Shown here one piece after another: positions 20,950 to 23,340 of a stretch of 23,340 bases of DNA. Made by a program: the position numbers and the translations under genes. Position 1 is the first letter of the stretch, and each line of letters opens with the position of its first letter. The notes beneath the pieces are model-generated. The model was given only the letters and a program-made list of their open reading frames with translations, made no database searches and was not told the DNA's origin. Source of the stretch: Nitriliruptoraceae bacterium (GTDB taxonomy: Bacteria; Actinomycetota; Nitriliruptoria; Nitriliruptorales; Nitriliruptoraceae). The stretch spans positions 1 to 23,340 of the forward strand of contig SKTN01000130.1 in assembly GCA_007117945.1 (NCBI GenBank), read 5' to 3'.

Positions 20950-22467
<1,518 letters not shown>

Positions 22468-22561
22468 GGAACGGTTCTCCCTTGTCGGTTCGTTACGGAT
22501 CTCCCGTCACGCGGGAGTGGTGCGGGGGGATGCGCTCCCCACCGGGCGTGTCGGATGCGGG

Positions 22562-22609
22562 CCGGGTCGGCGTGCCAGGTTGCTGGCACAGCCGCCCGGA
22601 CCGACCCGG
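22562..22609 (-). terminator. Nested stem-loop between glpF and glpK copy 2
   Basis: The outer stem CCGGGTCGG/CCGACCCGG (22562-22570 with 22601-22609) encloses an inner hairpin GTGCCAG/CTGGCAC (22572-22578 with 22583-22589, loop GTTG). It begins 12 bases past the glpF stop. It may be a terminator or a partial stop that lowers glpK below glpF, or an mRNA-stabilising structure. A small CTCCCG/CGGGAG hairpin (22501-22517) follows toward glpK. Confidence 0.6.
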
Positions 22610-22621
22610 AGCGCTACGAGA

Positions 22622-23340
22622 TCAGAAGGGCAGGTACACCTGCGAGGCGAGGCCGCCGAGCACACCACCCGCGATGGGGCCGAGCACCGGGACCCAGGCG
22701 TAACCCCAATCGCTGTCGCCCTTGGCCTTGATCGGCAGCACGGCGTGTGCGATCCGGGGTCCGAGGTCACGTGCAGGGTTGATGGCGTAGCCGGTGGGAC
22801 CACCGAGGCTGGCACCGATACCGGTCACCAGCAGGGCCACGGACAGCGGACCGAGGTCCGCGGGCGAGCGGCCGAACTGCAGGATCACGAAGACCAGCAC
22901 GAAGGTGCCGACGAGCTCGGTGATGAAGTTCATCGCGGGGTTGCGGATCTCCGGTCCGGTGGAGAACACCGCCAGCTTCAGGCCGGGGTCGTCGGTCGCG
23001 TCGAAGTGGTCCTTGTACGCCAACCACGCGACGACACCACCGAGGAACGCACCCACCATCTCGCCACCGAGGTAGGCGGCGAACTCCGCAGCGGTGAAGG
23101 GCTCACCGGCCGCCAGGAGACCGAAGGTCACGGCCGGGTTGATGTGCGCGCCGCTGGAGAAGCCGACGTACACACCGGAGAACACCGCCAGGCCCCATCC
23201 GAAGTTGATGAGGAGCCAGGCGCCGCCGCCACCACCGCCGTTGCCCTTGGTCTTGGCCAGGACGACGTTCGCGACGACGCCACAGCCGAGCAGCAACAGC
23301 ATGAAGGTGCCGGCGACCTCCGAGATGAAGATCTCGCCTA
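22622..23340 (-). CDS. glpF: Glycerol facilitator / MIP-family aquaglyceroporin (5' end outside window)
   Basis: The N-terminal part is cut by the right edge; the visible 239 codons start in the first membrane helix (EIFISEVAGTFMLLLLGCGV), so probably only a few residues are missing. MIP channels have six helices and two half-helices with NPA motifs: here SGAHINPAVT and YAINPARDLGPR. The aspartate after NPAR is the mark of glycerol facilitators as opposed to water-only channels. The periplasmic loop contains YKDHFDATDDPGLKLAVFST, typical of actinobacterial GlpF. A six-glycine run lies in the first loop (KGNGGGGGGAW). It passes glycerol passively down its gradient, and phosphorylation by GlpK traps it. 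It is the first gene of the glpF-glpK-glpD order on this strand. Confidence 0.94.
   Translation of the reverse strand, partial: GEIFISEVAGTFMLLLLGCGVVANVVLAKTKGNGGGGGGAWLLINFGWGLAVFSGVYVGFSSGAHINPAVTFGLLAAGEPFTAAEFAAYLGGEMVGAFLGGVVAWLAYKDHFDATDDPGLKLAVFSTGPEIRNPAMNFITELVGTFVLVFVILQFGRSPADLGPLSVALLVTGIGASLGGPTGYAINPARDLGPRIAHAVLPIKAKGDSDWGYAWVPVLGPIAGGVLGGLASQVYLPF

Overview
The window is high-GC chromosomal DNA (about 70% G+C by eye) from an actinobacterium. The rpsF-ssb-rpsR-rplI-dnaB cluster, the many GTG starts with GGAGG-type ribosome sites, the GylR-like IclR regulator beside glycerol genes and the eukaryote-like fused acetyl-CoA carboxylase all point that way. The acid-rich lipoproteins and acidic tails would suit a deep-branching, salt-tolerant group such as Nitriliruptoria, but that placement is a guess.

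Layout. 1-2406 (+): C-terminal part of a multidomain acyl-CoA carboxylase, cut by the left edge. 2435-3742: a thioredoxin (-) and a TetR regulator (+), divergent. 3780-6738 (-): an acyl-CoA dehydrogenase, a beta-propeller-like lipoprotein and a small two-helix membrane protein. 6894-8233 (+): an SRPBCC protein and an acidic lipoprotein, separated by 386 bases of tandem repeats and related palindromes. 8267-12297 (-): a YqgE/AlgH protein, then the replication/ribosome cluster, transcribed as rpsF, ssb, rpsR, rplI, dnaB behind a candidate promoter and a leader of about 230 nt. 12697-15453 (-): a 918-residue multi-spanning membrane protein. 15788-16444 (-): an orphan NarL-type response regulator. 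16608-18906 (+): an IclR regulator and a glycerol kinase one base apart. 18982-23340 (-): glpD, a second glycerol kinase and a glycerol facilitator cut by the right edge.

How the genes work together. The right end is a glycerol uptake and oxidation locus: GlpF admits glycerol, two GlpK paralogs phosphorylate it, GlpD oxidises glycerol 3-phosphate to dihydroxyacetone phosphate, and the IclR protein is the obvious candidate regulator. At the left, the carboxylase and the acyl-CoA dehydrogenase belong to acyl-CoA metabolism, with a TetR regulator between them. The middle is core replication and translation.

Most genes are ordinary. I see no phage, transposon, CRISPR array, rRNA or tRNA. The points worth a second look are the two glycerol kinases under separate control, a terminator whose loop is exactly the glpK stop codon, the palindrome and 11-bp repeat family before the acidic lipoprotein, the fused carboxylase, and an acidic tail on ribosomal protein L9. 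Start sites given here were chosen from ribosome-binding sites and family alignment from memory; no database search was possible.
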